This document shows positions 44,413 through 56,966 of a stretch of 64,000 bases of DNA, one piece after another (the stretch's first letter is position 1; every line of letters starts with the position of its first letter). The stretch is taken from the NCBI RefSeq assembly GCF_022539505.1, contig NC_061513.1:176420017-176484016 (forward strand), given 5' to 3'. The notes beneath the pieces are model-generated. The model did no database searches, had not been told where the DNA came from, and saw only the letters and a list, made by a program, of their open reading frames with translations. A program made the position numbers and the translations under genes. Origin of the DNA: Lolium rigidum. Its lineage: Eukaryota; Streptophyta; Magnoliopsida; Poales; Poaceae.

Positions 44413-47400
44413 TTACAGTGGGTGCTCATCACAGGAGGAGACGGCAGGCGAAGCCGCTCCCGAGTGGCTAGCAACAACTTCGCTGCATCGGCTGATACCT
44501 TCGAACGCCTGCACGCAGACTCCCGAGAACCCCGTCAGAGCCTGGAACACCTTTGGGAGGCTCGTCTGAAGATTGTTCAGTGTCATGGCTCGACTGGTCC
44601 GCAAGGAGTTCAGGTACCTGGCCTTCTCCTCCTCCACCCGCTTTCTGAACGCGTCCAGCTTGGGTTCGTCCTTCGGTACTGAGTAGGTCCTGGCCTGTGA
44701 AGCCTGGCCCGAGGTTTGCATTGCGTTCTCACTGTGTTTCTCTAACTGGCTATGGAACTTGCTCTCGATGTTGTCTGATTTTTTCTTTAGCTGACGCTCC
44801 TCAGCCTGTTGTAGAACTATAGAGTGTATGACTGACAGAAAAGTCTTGATTGCTTCTGCGGCTGGCTGTTATACAAAGAAAGAGAACATTAAAAAATATG
44901 GGAAGAAAGGCCAAATGGTTATCTTTGACAAAATTCAGCTTATGAAAAATGGGGATAATGATTCTACAATCCATAAACTAATAATGGATGGTTCATTATT
45001 CAAAAGTATATGATTAATGTTGAACCAAAAGTACCTGCAAGCTTGGTTTCACACAGCAACAAACAAAACTCTGAAAGAACAGAAAGCGTTGGTTTTACTC
45101 TACCTTCTCACGTAACCTCTCGAGAGCGTGCTGAAGTTCCCCACAGAGGCTACGGATTCCAGACGAACTTCTCATGAAGCCATCATCATCAGGCAGGCAG
45201 TCAGTGAGACTAATCCACTGGTTAAGGATGGTTACATACTCACGCTGCAAGGTGATTAGATTGCAGAAGGAACTGTGCCATGCAGAGACTTCAACTTCCA
45301 ACTGAGTTGCCGCGTAACAATGGGAGTCAGTTGTCGGCTCACTCCCAGGTCGGTTGCCAAGGAGACTGGCCTGCTGGGCAATATGGTTCTGAACCTGATG
45401 GCACTCGTACATGTTTCTCCACATATGCACCAGCCTAAGTCAACATAATCAAGGAAAAAAAGAGAGCGTCAGAAGATAAAACTGACAGCAGAAATAGCAG
45501 TACCAGAAGGGAGGAATGCAGAATTAACAGGACAGCATTGTAGCCATCACACTTCTTTTCCCGAAAAGGAGGCAAATTGTAGCCATAGCACTAAGTTGGA
45601 ATAATAAATTGTGCAATGAAAATAGTGGGATAAACAGAACTTCCAGAAATGAATAAATTGTGCATTGAAAGCTATACTTGGGTACTCCACATGAAATTAT
45701 TATCAGCTATATCTTTATATGAGTAACAAGGATGTGGTGTGGGATAAACAGAACTTCCAGAAATGAATTATCATATATCAGGAACTGAAAACAGAGATCA
45801 TGTGACTAATTATGGCAGCTTTGAACTACTAGACTAGATATTCTATATCACAAAAGTTTGGAGCTCACCCTGCAGATAATTCAATAACCTGAGGGTATAA
45901 CTCCTCATCTCTGAGCCTTGATATGGTCAAACATGCCAAACTTACAGCTTCCTCTAAAGACATAATCCGAGTTTGCAGCTCCTCGATATTATCCCGAACT
46001 TTCTCTGCATGCAATCTATCATGCTCCCCTGATTCAAGCCTCTGTAGCAATGAAGTGTACTTTCTGTATTGGAGCCTTGCAAATTCTTCATCCTGCAAGA
46101 CAGGGTAATAATAATCAACAATGTGTTGAGTTTTTGTAAAGAGACATTTTTTTTTTCTCGAAAAGGACGCCCCTGGCCTTTGCATCAGGTGATGCACACG
46201 GACGTATTGATCATGCATCAGTGTCTCCTTTGATAGAACTATCAAACTTTTTTACTACTCAAAGAAACATCTTCCTAAATATTTTACGATTCCTCAAAAT
46301 CTACCATACAAGATATAAGCTCTGATCTTACACCTTGAGTGCATTGTGTTATTTCAGTGAGACATAGAACAAATCAAAATGATCCTAAGACTCCCATAGT
46401 GCACCTTAACTAATTTGTAGAGTTTTTGCTCCTCGTCATAAAGCTTGTCTAGTGTTTTGCCATGATAACCGTATCCACCAGCATCACTTGAGGATTCTCT
46501 GTTAGCTTGCGCAGACTTGAATGACCAGCTCCAAGAAAGTGTGGAGAAAACCTTCGCAGACTTAGATTTTTTCCCTGCACCTAAAACAACAGTGTTATTC
46601 TTCAGGAAGTGCTTGTTTGTTGAGAAGTATATATTTCACTCATTTTCTTTTTAAACTTACTGTAATTCATAACTACTGGGATGTAGTTCATCTTAAAAGG
46701 TTTAATACTGCCAATACCTGTTGATTTCCATTGTGTTGGTGTATACTTGATACATAAAATTTTGGAAAACGAAACAATACATTGACGAGAAGGTTCATAT
46801 AGTACATATATAAGATGCTAGAGTCTAAGTTCACAAATGTCATATAAACAAAAATAAAGGATTTCCCCAAAAAAATCAAGGATAATATATGGATGAGAAA
46901 AAACTTGATATATTACCTCTCTTTACCTCTAACTCTGAGGTATCTAGCCGTCCGCTAGCAGAGTCCAAAAGGATGACGACGTCGCTCCCACTTGCCGCTG
47001 CTTTCAAGAAGTACTCATCGATCTCCTTAGCAATTCCTACCAGTGACTTGTCACTCCTCAAGTCCACAACCGAAGAGTCCGAGTCCTTTGTCATCCAGCC
47101 CACCATTGATGAGTTCTCATCGCCCAGAACCCTACTCTTTGCTTGATGCAATTCCACACGCCTAACAACGCCATCATCATTGTCAGAGACGCTTTCATCA
47201 TCGCCATCAAATTCTGTGCTTGATTCCACCCAATCGTCATCCATGGTAACTTGTGAGGCCACTTCTTTATCATTCCGATCAACCAACAAAGATGGGAAAT
47301 TCAAGGGACGCATAGCGATTGGGTCTATGTGCTCCCACTCCATACCGGGTGGTGGGGGTGGGGGTAGAGGCGTCGAGCAGCTGTCACTGTCGTCATCCGT

Positions 47401-47817
47401 AGAATCATCCTCATCAAGCTCACCATCTCTCTTCTCCCTCTTTCTTATCCTAATTGGACTAAACGGTATAAGTGGTGGGTGGAGTGGTGAGGACGGCATT
47501 GAGGATGTTACCGAGTGTGGTGGCATTGAGGATGTCACCGAGTATGCTGGAGGTAGAGGTGGTGGTGGTGGTGGTGGTGGCGGTGGCGGCGAAGAAGCTG
47601 CAACCGGGATGCCTACCGAGGTCTGTTGTGATAATGCAGACTCCACCTCCACAAACTGGCGGAGGGTGGCTCCAGTGTTGCGGAGTGCCTGCAGGTAGGT
47701 AATGTGTGCAGCCGCAAGGTCGACACGGCGACAGCCAAGTTGCTTCATGAGCTTCTTCCTATCCCTACATCTCCTGACGGCCTCCTCATCCTCCACTTTG
47801 GAATACTTGCAACCCAT
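44413..47817 (-). CDS. DUF630/DUF632 protein (NRG2/APSR1-like family), five exons
   Basis: Five exons read on the minus strand: 46917-47817, 46405-46580, 45869-46092, 45104-45434, 44413-44865, giving 694 residues. All junctions are GT-AG and phases agree. The start is MGCKYSK: Gly2 and Cys3 are the acylation positions conserved in DUF630 proteins, followed by VRRCRDRKKLMKQ. Residues about 75-120 and 155-165 have poly-proline runs, and an acidic patch lies between. DUF632 runs from about residue 265 (EIDEYFLKAAASG) through KLYDEEQKLYKLVK, RLRDEELYPQVIEL and MWRNMYECHQVQ to SLRTSRAMTLNNLQTSLP near the end. Arabidopsis relatives act in nitrate signalling and root growth, at the membrane or in the nucleus; the exact role here is unknown. 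The length fits the family and no break is seen. Confidence 0.9.
47537..47592 (-). repeat. Poly-proline trinucleotide repeat in exon 1
   Basis: GGT/GGC run on the plus strand, encoding about eleven consecutive prolines in the DUF630/DUF632 protein. Likely length-polymorphic. The long glycine-rich frame on the plus strand is a by-product. Confidence 0.8.
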
Positions 47818-49170
47818 CTGCCACCAGGACTGACGAACACGCCAATCAAAATTGCTGCCCCAGCTGAAAATCCCAGATTGGGTACCTTGTTGGCTCAATC
47901 AGAATAGCCTGAAACTCACCACAGTTGGCATCAATATTCCAGAGAGCAGACAGAATCCTGCTTCAGCCCCTAATCATCAAAGATGCACATGACAGATTCT
48001 CCAACAGTTTCTTTCTTGATACCTACCAAATCCGCAGGAACTGCTCGCAGGTTGCATACAAGAATAGGTATCAGCCCCCAGAAAAATTGCTCCTTCAATT
48101 CTCCTCCCCAACCAGCACTCTCATTCCATCACAAATATCAAAATCTGACAGACAAAAAGTTGACCCAAACATGAGGATTCAGTTAAAACTAGCTGGTGCA
48201 GAATAACGAAAATAACAAAAATATTTTTCAATATAAAGTCTAGCCTGGCGGACGAGCAAGTCCAACGGAAGTGGCAATTTGACTTTGTATAAGTTCATTT
48301 TGAGAGCTATCTACAAATTCTCTCAGCAAACTAGTCTCACACAAGAGCTCAACAGCAGCAGTACACAAATCCCACAATCTCTTCTCCAGCACCACATCGC
48401 CCCAACACACAAAGCAAGCAGCAGCAACATCAACTAGCAGTTGTTAAAAAAAAACCAGAGCAGCCAACAATCAGCAAGGCTGTAGCAACAGATAGCCATT
48501 GTTGTGTCGATCTGCATCAATTCTCTCTCACAGTAGCAAGCTAGCAATCCGCAGTAGCAGCAAGGCAAAACATCCCTGCCCCACCTCTCTCCCCGCGCCA
48601 TCCCTGCACCCCACCATCACCAGTTCAGCACTGATCCTCTCCCATACCTCACCTCCCCTCCGTCCACCCCTCTCTCTCCCTGCCGCGGACGCGCATCTGC
48701 TCGATGCGGGCCGAATTGGGGAGGAACTGCAGCCTCTCCCCGGTGGCGGCGGCGGATGCATTTGGAGGAATTGCAAGCGGCAACGGGAGACAAAAAAGCG
48801 GCGGCGGAGCAAACCTCGTTCGGATGGCGCAGCGTCGAAGCCCGGCGCGGAGCTCTGCTGGGGCACGCGGCCGTTGCCGTTGCCGAGACAGAAGTGCCGA
48901 GCGAGACGGTGGGAGGAGGGAAGCAGGCGATGGTGGCCTGATGAGCGTCGTAACCCTGAATCTCACTCCCGAGAGCCCATCTCCCCTCCCTCCCTCCGGT
49001 CAAGCACGCAGGTTGCAATGGTGGTTAGCAGAGATGGGGAGAGAGGGGAAGAGGAACCAGGAAGAGACAATTGGGAGGGGGAAAGGGAAGAGAAAGGGGA
49101 AAGCGAAGGTATGGGATTTGGTTTTCTTTCCGAGCTGCTGCGGTAAAGTAGGTAGAAGTGCAGGGAGGAA
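47818..49170 (-). promoter_or_regulatory. 5' leader and promoter region of the DUF630/DUF632 gene
   Basis: Upstream of MGCKYSK the frame stays open to another ATG (47896-47898), adding 27 residues (W-rich) that are not family-like. A GC-rich zone at 48560-49000 with CT-rich tracts looks like a 5' UTR exon; on the minus strand GGAGGGGAG followed by GTGAGG near 48655 would be a plausible donor, making a leader intron up to exon 1. 48190-48500 is AT-rich, consistent with that intron. No TATA box is obvious. All of this is inference. Confidence 0.45.
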
Positions 49171-50670
49171 AATGTTGCGCAGAGCAGGAATGGTGGTGGT
49201 CAGAGCTGAGCTGCCACTTCCCTCTGTCACTCACAGGTACTCGTCCTCCACTTGTCCTATCCTTTTCTTCTGCCTTCTCTTGCAGCTTCCGCTAGGTCCA
49301 CACCGCCCATGGACGGACGTTGCGTAAACTCGTGTGAGCCGTAGAGGATTTACAGATTCCATCCACGCTTCTTTAGCCGACTGAATTGAAAGCTAGTCAA
49401 GAATTAATCAATCGACCGACCTAAAAAAATGGAATCAGTCGACCAGCCGATCCAAGTTATATGTGGATCGACCAAGTTGCACATCATCAAACCTAAAGTT
49501 GTAATTTGTAAACTTGTACAACTTTCTTTCGTGCAATATCTTACAGCTCACAACGTCACTTCTTCCCTCATGTTTTTTTTCCTCAAAATGACGTGGGGTT
49601 GTTGCTCATCAATTGTTTTTTGCTTCTACAATAAAATAAGAAGAAGGGAATATTCGTGGCCCTTCCATTGATTTTTTTCTTAGAAATTTAGTGTGCATTC
49701 GCCTACACAACTGTTTACTTGCTCGCTCCATACCGATTTATTAAGATATATTACACACTTTGAAAAAATAAGCATTAATTTAGTCAACAATATTTGAGAT
49801 ACATTATACTAAAAATAAACCGTTGGAAATTAATGATCAATTTTTTTCTAGAAGTGCGTAATACCCTAATAAACTGGTATGAAGGTAGTACAAAACATGC
49901 AGTCGTAAACCACGAGAAATATCAGGCCCGCACGCCACAAAAAATATACCGATTTTTTATCATTAGATGTATTTTATTTACCATGATGCATGTTAGATGT
50001 ATTTGAATTTCTATAACATATTGTATTATTCTTTGTACAAAATGGGTTCATTCTTTTTATATCCAGTCATATTAATGAAAAGATAGCAATTTTTTTAAAA
50101 AAAAACTGCTGGTACGAGCTGTTAATATACACACACAGTGCGTCCTGGTAGCAGGTAGAGTTATCATTCCTCACGGGCAAAGCAACGTGTTTGTTATGAC
50201 TCTAGAAGAAACGAAAACGTACTTCAAGAATTAACAATGACACAAGTTTGGTTTAGCTTTTGGGTGGCAAATTGCCAATGGCGCTAACAGTTTCCACGAG
50301 TGAAGAACAGAAAAGGATGAGTGGACTGGAGGGTGCCGCGTACTAGCACCGAAGACGGTACGGCGCCACTGCGCCCATTGCACGACTGTTGGGTGGCCCC
50401 CCTCTTGCCTGCCGATGAGAGTAGGAGGCCCGACCGTGCGCTCGCTCCGGAACGGGAGATGATGGCACGTTCGGCGGCCGGAAATGATGGCGGTGTATTC
50501 GGTGGATGAGTGCGCACGAGCCGTATACCTACACACACGGAGGCCGCGTGCGTGTCGGCTGAGACAACGAGCAGCTCATTGATGGCCAGCTCGGCGGTGT
50601 TTCCTTTTCGTCTTAAAAATAGAGGGGACCTAGATCTGGGAGCAAATTCTATCGATTGTTTCTTGCAATT
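49171..50670. other. Intergenic sequence
   Basis: 49330-50230 is AT-rich without features. 50280-50600 is GC-richer with frames on both strands and no recognised domain. Confidence 0.4.
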
Positions 50671-52700
50671 TATAAAACTAGATGATACCCCGCGCGTTGC
50701 TGCGGGAGCTTGTAGTAAGAAAGTATGGATAAATTAGAAATAGAAAATAGAAATATGTTTAACATAGTTGCTAGCCTTGTATTGTCTATGCAAAGGCAAA
50801 ATAATTTCTTCAAAATGGATGATGCATGACGGGGTGGACAATACAATAAGAATTACAGGTGTATATTGCAGAACAAATATATAGCCAAAATACAAAAAAC
50901 CATATCCAAATGCGGTATAACAATTTTCAATGACTCACGAATAATACTATTGGAAACGACTAACCCATGTTTTTACAATCAGCACAAACATAGCCTGAGG
51001 AAATATAATGCTTGACATAATAAGGCAACACCAATAATCAAGAGAAAGCTCTGAATCTAAGCCCATTCATCAACAACGATTCAAGCATTGAACTTGGCAT
51101 TCCTCCTTTCTTTTCCAATTAATGTTATAACCTGTTTCAGAGACAATGGCTAGTAAGTTACGTAGATAAGCTACAACAATTAAGGGAGAAGTAAAAATAA
51201 TATTACCAATTCTGCATACATAAACATAAATAAAAAGGTGTAGTCTGAAGCAATTCTAGAACAATCAATGAAGAACATTTTGTAACAATAATTAAAAGAA
51301 GACATTTTGCTTACATCTATAGATTGGGATTGGAATCTGAGAGCACAACCACAGAAGTTTTGCACATAGCAAATTAAAAAAAAATCAAATGTATCTTACT
51401 ACCATGATAGCCTGAAGACAAATGCCTGCAGAAGTGTTAGCTTTGCTTATTCCAAACCTGCACCTACTTAGCTCGTTAGGTAGTGCTTAGTTTTCTGTTC
51501 AGAATAACAATGGTGGTCAGGTGTACTTAGTCAATGCAATAACCAAGTAGTATCTTGAGCAGATTGGTAGCAGATCGAGCTACATGTGCGTGCGTGGGAT
51601 GGCACGGCCACAGTGCAACGTGGTGAAAGACTCACTCAAGTTTGTTATATCAACGTTCTTTGCTGTAATCCTTCAGACTAAAAATAGAAAAGATAGAACG
51701 GAAAAGCTGCTACCTTTTACACAGGCAAAATCCCTCTCCCGTGTATTTTCGTATGTGAAAATCCCTGTGATTGCGCTGAGATAATTCAGGTATGGTACTG
51801 CAAAAAATAAGGAGTGATCAATCACCCTCATTAACATTCAGAATAAACAGTTTCATAATATAATATTACGAGGTCCATGCATGAATAATGCGAACGGAAG
51901 GAAATAATACACCTTCCTTCAGCTGTTCACAGTTTAATAAAGGTCTACACTACGGGGATGGCAGATTCAAGGCTAACCTGCAAACATCAAGATAATTCAA
52001 TTGATATGAGAAATATTAAGTACACAACAATCCCGATAAATAACCCTAAAAAAACAATCCCGATAAATAACCCTAAAAAAAACAATCCCGATAAATAGAA
52101 GATGTATTCAATGATAAAGAAGATTGTGGAAGCATACATGAGAGGGAATTTGTGCAGTGTTGCAAGATAATTTCTCCAGATCTTTTGTAGGAAACCTATA
52201 GTGGATGATAGGGTCGCCTTCCTCAAGATGTTTCAGTGAAATAACTGATAAAATCCAGAATGAACACAAACGCAATCAGCTAAAGAAAACCAGATTAATC
52301 GATACCAATTATGCAATGGAACCTTGAACGAACTTCCAATCAAATTGGGGAAGGGAAAACCTCGAGCAGTTTTCGAGCGGGAGAGCAACCTAACAGATTG
52401 AGAGAAATATGTGAGGGGATAAAAAAAGAAACGGGGGAGAATCTGGAGTAGACATCAACCAAACTGGAGATCGCTGTCAGAGATGGACGCAAGCAGGCGG
52501 GCACTCGGCATGTCCATGGAACACCGGGAGCTTCTTATAGATGAATGCATGCCGGTTCAGTACCTAGTAGCAGTTTTTGTGTATTTAATGACGGATGATG
52601 AATGACATGCATCATGGGTCGGTTTCACGAGCAATTGTGGCGAGGAGGGCATAGGTCGCAGCAGGAGGATTCATGAATACGGCGGCGGTGGAGAACGCAG
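50671..52700. other. Unassigned sequence starting with a grass-repeat-like motif
   Basis: CTAGATGATACCCCGCGC at 50680-50697, followed by GTTGCTGCGGGAGC, resembles ends of dispersed grass repeats, but I find no matching second end. 50720-52260 is AT-rich. 52380-52550 on the minus strand resembles a gene 5' region by composition only. Confidence 0.3.
52027..52098. repeat. 27-28 base tandem repeat, three copies
   Basis: CAATCCCGATAAATA recurs at 52028, 52055 and 52083, linked by ACCCTAAAAAA. It lies in an AT-rich, non-coding stretch. Confidence 0.85.
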
Positions 52701-53769
52701 CAAGATGAACGACAACCAATATTTTTTTACCGGAGGAAGGGCGAGTGGTAGGTCTGTTTCTTCCGCGTCTCTAGCAGCCCATGCAGGGTTGCCCATCCAA
52801 GTACCAAGAAGCCCAAGAAGAGATACCCAGGCCACACACAACCACCACACACAACCATGGGTGACGCCCAGCCCATATCGAGAAACATCGGGAGAGGGAG
52901 AGAGCTACCAGCGTCGGACGATATTGCAAAGCGAATTAGCGATGACGTGGATGCACCAGAGAACTCGAAAATTAGGTAGTGGGGGACTCCTATTAAGAGA
53001 TAAAAGATACGTACTCCAACTCCACCAATATGCTCCATGCATCGGTGGTCTCTAACTTTGTCACAAGTCAAACTTATGAAAATTTAATCAAAGCCGAAGA
53101 GAAAAGTAACCGCATTTGACACTAAACTAATATTTTTATCTCCCTCTTGAAATGTAGGTTTATAGTATACCAATTTAACGATAAATATGTTGCTACTACT
53201 TTTCATGAAATTAATCAAATTTGAAAAGGTTGATTTAGCACAAAGGCTAAGAGAACACTTATTCATGGATAGAGAAAGTATATATATGCGAAAATAATCA
53301 AGACAAAAAAATGTTAAGGCTAGGCATACACGTAAACAAACAATTTTAGGGCATTCCCAACAATATTCCGAATAGGGGTATTGAGGCACCGGCCAACTGC
53401 TCCCAGCAACGATCCTAAAACAAAATAAAAGTTGCTTGCGCTTCTAATAATTTGACCGAAACTCTCACGTTACCGCCGATGCATAGGGAGGCGATTGAAA
53501 GATTCAGCAACAAAGGGCGGGATCGGTAAGTCGCATCCCCTTCAAACAGGCTCTTGGGATGCAAAATCCGGCGTTTGGATTCCTAGGCGCGGCCTTCGTA
53601 GTGACCGGCACGCTGCTAAAAGCAGCTTTGGGCGAGGCCGCTGGTGTACGTCTGAATCGGCCGTTTCCGTGGATGCAGGCGCTAGCCGTGCGAAAAGTGG
53701 CAACGGCATGCGCACGGGTGAAAGATAACATAATTAACAAGCTCATCATGAGAATAACATCTAGCAAGA
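52701..53769. other. Unassigned sequence
   Basis: 52705-53055 has an open frame without recognised domains. 53347-53365 (GGGCATTCCCAACAATATT) resembles the outer end of some grass DNA transposons, without a found partner. 53500-53700 is GC-richer, no gene supported. Confidence 0.3.
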
Positions 53770-54311
53770 TATGCAAAAATAACTGTGCCACAGTCTAAAA
53801 ATGCTTCCATTTGCATCACATACACATAAAACTTTTTTCATGCTTCCAACGCCAACCAAATGAAATCAAACAACTCTCATATATGAAAAACAAGTAAATG
53901 TCCAGAGAGCTATTGATACACAAATAAATATAAAAGTGGAGTGTGTCTCTCTCCAACGCAAAATGCATAACAGTGGAGCGTCTCTTACTCCAAAATAAAC
54001 ATGCAAAACAGCGGAGCGTGTCTCACTCCAAAGTAAATATGCAAAGAGGTGGAGCGTGTCTCACTCCAAAATAAACATGAATGAAGGGATCCAACTTTAT
54101 TGAAAGTAAACACACAGCAAAAAGTAAAGATGCTCCAAGGATAACACATATCATATGATGAAATAAAAATATAGCGTGTTGAAAAATGACCTGATGCTTT
54201 TTGTTGATGAAGAGGGGATGCCTTGGGCATCCCCAAGATTTGACGCGTGTACTTCTTGGATATTTCTTGGGGGTCTAGGGGACATCCCCAAGCTTGATCT
54301 CTTGTCCATGC
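53770..54311 (-). mobile_element. Relic of the E2/E3-type Athila interior
   Basis: On the minus strand it carries GGATGCCCAAGGCATCCCC and CCCAAGCTTG, matching E2 near 12810-12900 and E3 near 24180-24260. It is cut on the right by the long-LTR element at 54312. Four imperfect units of GTGGAGCGTGTCTCACTCC plus an A-rich spacer (53937-54080) expand a segment present once in E2 (12655). Confidence 0.75.
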
Positions 54312-55186
54312 TGTAATATCCCAGGTTTAGAGGCAATAAAATGAGAGAACACCAAAGTGTGCATTGCATTCATGCATAGAAAATCCGGGGAATTTTCGCG
54401 TTCAAATAAAACTTACCACAAGAATCGAAGTTTCACTTGACTTGCTCGGAATTGAAGTAGATCATCAAGTCAAGCGCTGTAAACTTCACTCGTGATCTTT
54501 GCTAAAACCTTATTTTGGGTAGAGATGATTTGATCTATGTATTAGATCAAATGGAATTAGATTTACAACAACACATTCTTTAATAATCAAAACCTAACTT
54601 ATTAACACTTGAAAGTTAGCAACTACCTTTGTGTGTAAATTAATTCACTTATAAATAAGTTAAACCACAGTGGTCCAAAGTGCATAAAAGCCACACATTC
54701 TCATTTAAATCATAACTTATTAAGTATATGGAATATCATAAAACTAAATCCATTTACATTACGAATTATAGTTCAAACTATTTGAATAAAATTAACTATG
54801 AGTACTTTGAAACTCATATGATCATGCCTTGGTGCAATCAAACAAAAACTATCCAAATTTGAGGAATAACCTTCAACTTCCACCTTTTCACCAATATTAT
54901 AATATAAATCCAATCAAATATAATATAGTGACTCATCAACAATAATAAAACTATCCACAAGATATTTAGTAGCAAATGCCACTTGGCTATCCAAAAATAA
55001 ATCATATGAGAGGATAATGATCTTGCCACATGGGATGAAAATATCTACATGACTTGCTTTCCAAGCTTTGCCACCTCATGCTCAAAGGATTGCTATGGAT
55101 GAGGGCATGACAACTAAGCACCTTACTCATCAAACCAAAACAAGAGTCACCACCTATGTGTCATGATACTAGAGCTTACCCAAGCC

Positions 55187-55194
55187 TATAAATA
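55187..55194 (+). promoter_or_regulatory. Upstream TATA box in the long LTR
   Basis: CCTATAAATAGAGCC, followed by a C/A-rich leader-like stretch. It lies 0.9 kb into the LTR, 1.8 kb before the second TATA box. Confidence 0.45.
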
Positions 55195-56958
55195 GAGCCA
55201 CACCCTTCATCCATTTGATCCTCAAGTACCATCATACATGGGAACAAACACATAGAGCCACTCCATGTGAATTAGCTAGAATCAAGATGAAGAAGCTAGG
55301 AGGTGGAGGCATACCACAAGATGCAGGTTTATCAGATTTCCTGAAGAACAAGCTACATAAGATTGCAAGGTAGAATTCCTAGGCAAACCATATATTTAGA
55401 GGATCATATCATCATCTCTTGAGTAGGATCTTAGGATATTCCAAGACATTGAGAAGTGAGAGAAGTTATAATACTAATCATAGCCATGTTCATACAAGAA
55501 TACTAGAGTAGTACTAATCTTAGTTGTTCAAGTCAATATTTAATCTTGGAGGTGAGAACCCTATTCCAATAACAATACCTTAGAAAACCAATTCCATAAT
55601 CATCACAACTTAGTATTAATTATAAACCCTAAGGATCTAGGATGAGTGTGATGAGAGGAATAATAAGGAGGGATTAGTGAGGAATGAGTGGATCTTGTCT
55701 AATGCATGATCATAACTTGTAGATATAGATGATAAGTTAAATCCATATGATTGATAGATATCATCTACCACATAAAATAATAAGTATATCACTAGTAGTT
55801 AACCCCGCACCAAACCTCATGCCTTGTATGGAGGAGTAACCCTAGCCAATTTAGCATAACCTAGCTTATGCTTATATTCTAATCCTAGTTGTGTATCACC
55901 TTGGTAATCACTACTAAAATCCTAGACCACATTTAAATACCAATCCAAGTATCCCTTTGGATTATAAGTAGAACCCCGCCATGCCTCATGCCTATTTATA
56001 CTTAAATTAGTGAAGCATTATCAAAACCCTAAACCTCTTCACATAGGATCCAATCCACCTAAAATATTGTTCCCTAACTTATGTATCATAGATCACAAGT
56101 ACACATCCAAGCTAGAAGTGCTAAGCAAGAATTATAATCATAAAGTTATCCAACCATTTTCTTAAACCCTAGAAATAATCACTCACATAAAATCATGAAC
56201 CAATCCCATTTCCTTTACCATTTGTTAAACCCTAGCCTTAACTAAATTATATGTGAGTAATCATTATGGTTAAGCAATATAAAAATATAACATATTCACC
56301 ATGCACATGTTCTAAATTTTTCAAATCATTTAAACAGAAATGGTTCCTAAATTATAAAAGAATGGAGATCAATATCTTAACCATTTCCATTTTAATTAAA
56401 CCTCACAAAGTGTCACTCTAATCAAAATACAATATGTGTTTAAACAACAAAACCATGCAAGTAAGCATGATTATCAAGTTATCTTGATACTCAAATAATT
56501 TAGGACCTGCAAAAACAAACATAAATCAATTTGAATTCAAATATTAAATACAAACCAGAATATAAAAACAGAAAATAGAAAAGAAAACAGAAAAATAGAG
56601 AGAGAGAGAGGAGCTTACCCGGCAGTGCCATCGCAGCCCAAGCAGCAGCCCACGTCGAAGCCCACAAGCAGTCCAGCCCAAGGCCAGATACCGTTTCGGT
56701 TGCGTCAAAAATCGTGCGAAGCAAGACGTTCCTTTCTTCTTCTTCCCCGGCGTCGACAGCGCGGCATCGCCAGTAGACGTCGAGCTCGTCGTCGATAAGC
56801 TTGCCCGGACGCGGCGAAGGTTCCGTAACTTCGCCCTAATCATTTCGCGTCCGAGCCTATCCAGGGGCAAAAAGATCTTCGCCAGAAAACCCTTCTAGAG
56901 ACCGCCACCTCCCGACCATTGCCGTCGTCGTGTCGAGGCCTCGGAGCTCCTCTTGGCC

Positions 56959-56966
56959 TATAAATA
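56959..56966 (+). promoter_or_regulatory. TATA box in the GC-rich island of the long LTR
   Basis: GGCCTATAAATAGGGGGG followed about 35-90 bases later by pyrimidine-rich sequence (CTTCTCTATCCCTCTC), a typical plant core promoter with Y-patch. The R region would then begin near 56995. A donor-like ATGGTGAGCTT follows at 57285. Confidence 0.6.

Noticed and set aside
47180..47698. 172-codon glycine-rich plus-strand frame
   Set aside because: Antisense to exon 1 of the DUF630/DUF632 gene; the glycine run is the reverse of the poly-proline repeat.
50231..50536. 101-codon minus-strand frame
   Set aside because: An overlapping frame of similar length exists on the same strand, with no domain, signal peptide or conserved context.
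49837..52226. Several 60-80 codon frames in AT-rich DNA
   Set aside because: Lengths are expected by chance and no motif or splice pattern supports them.
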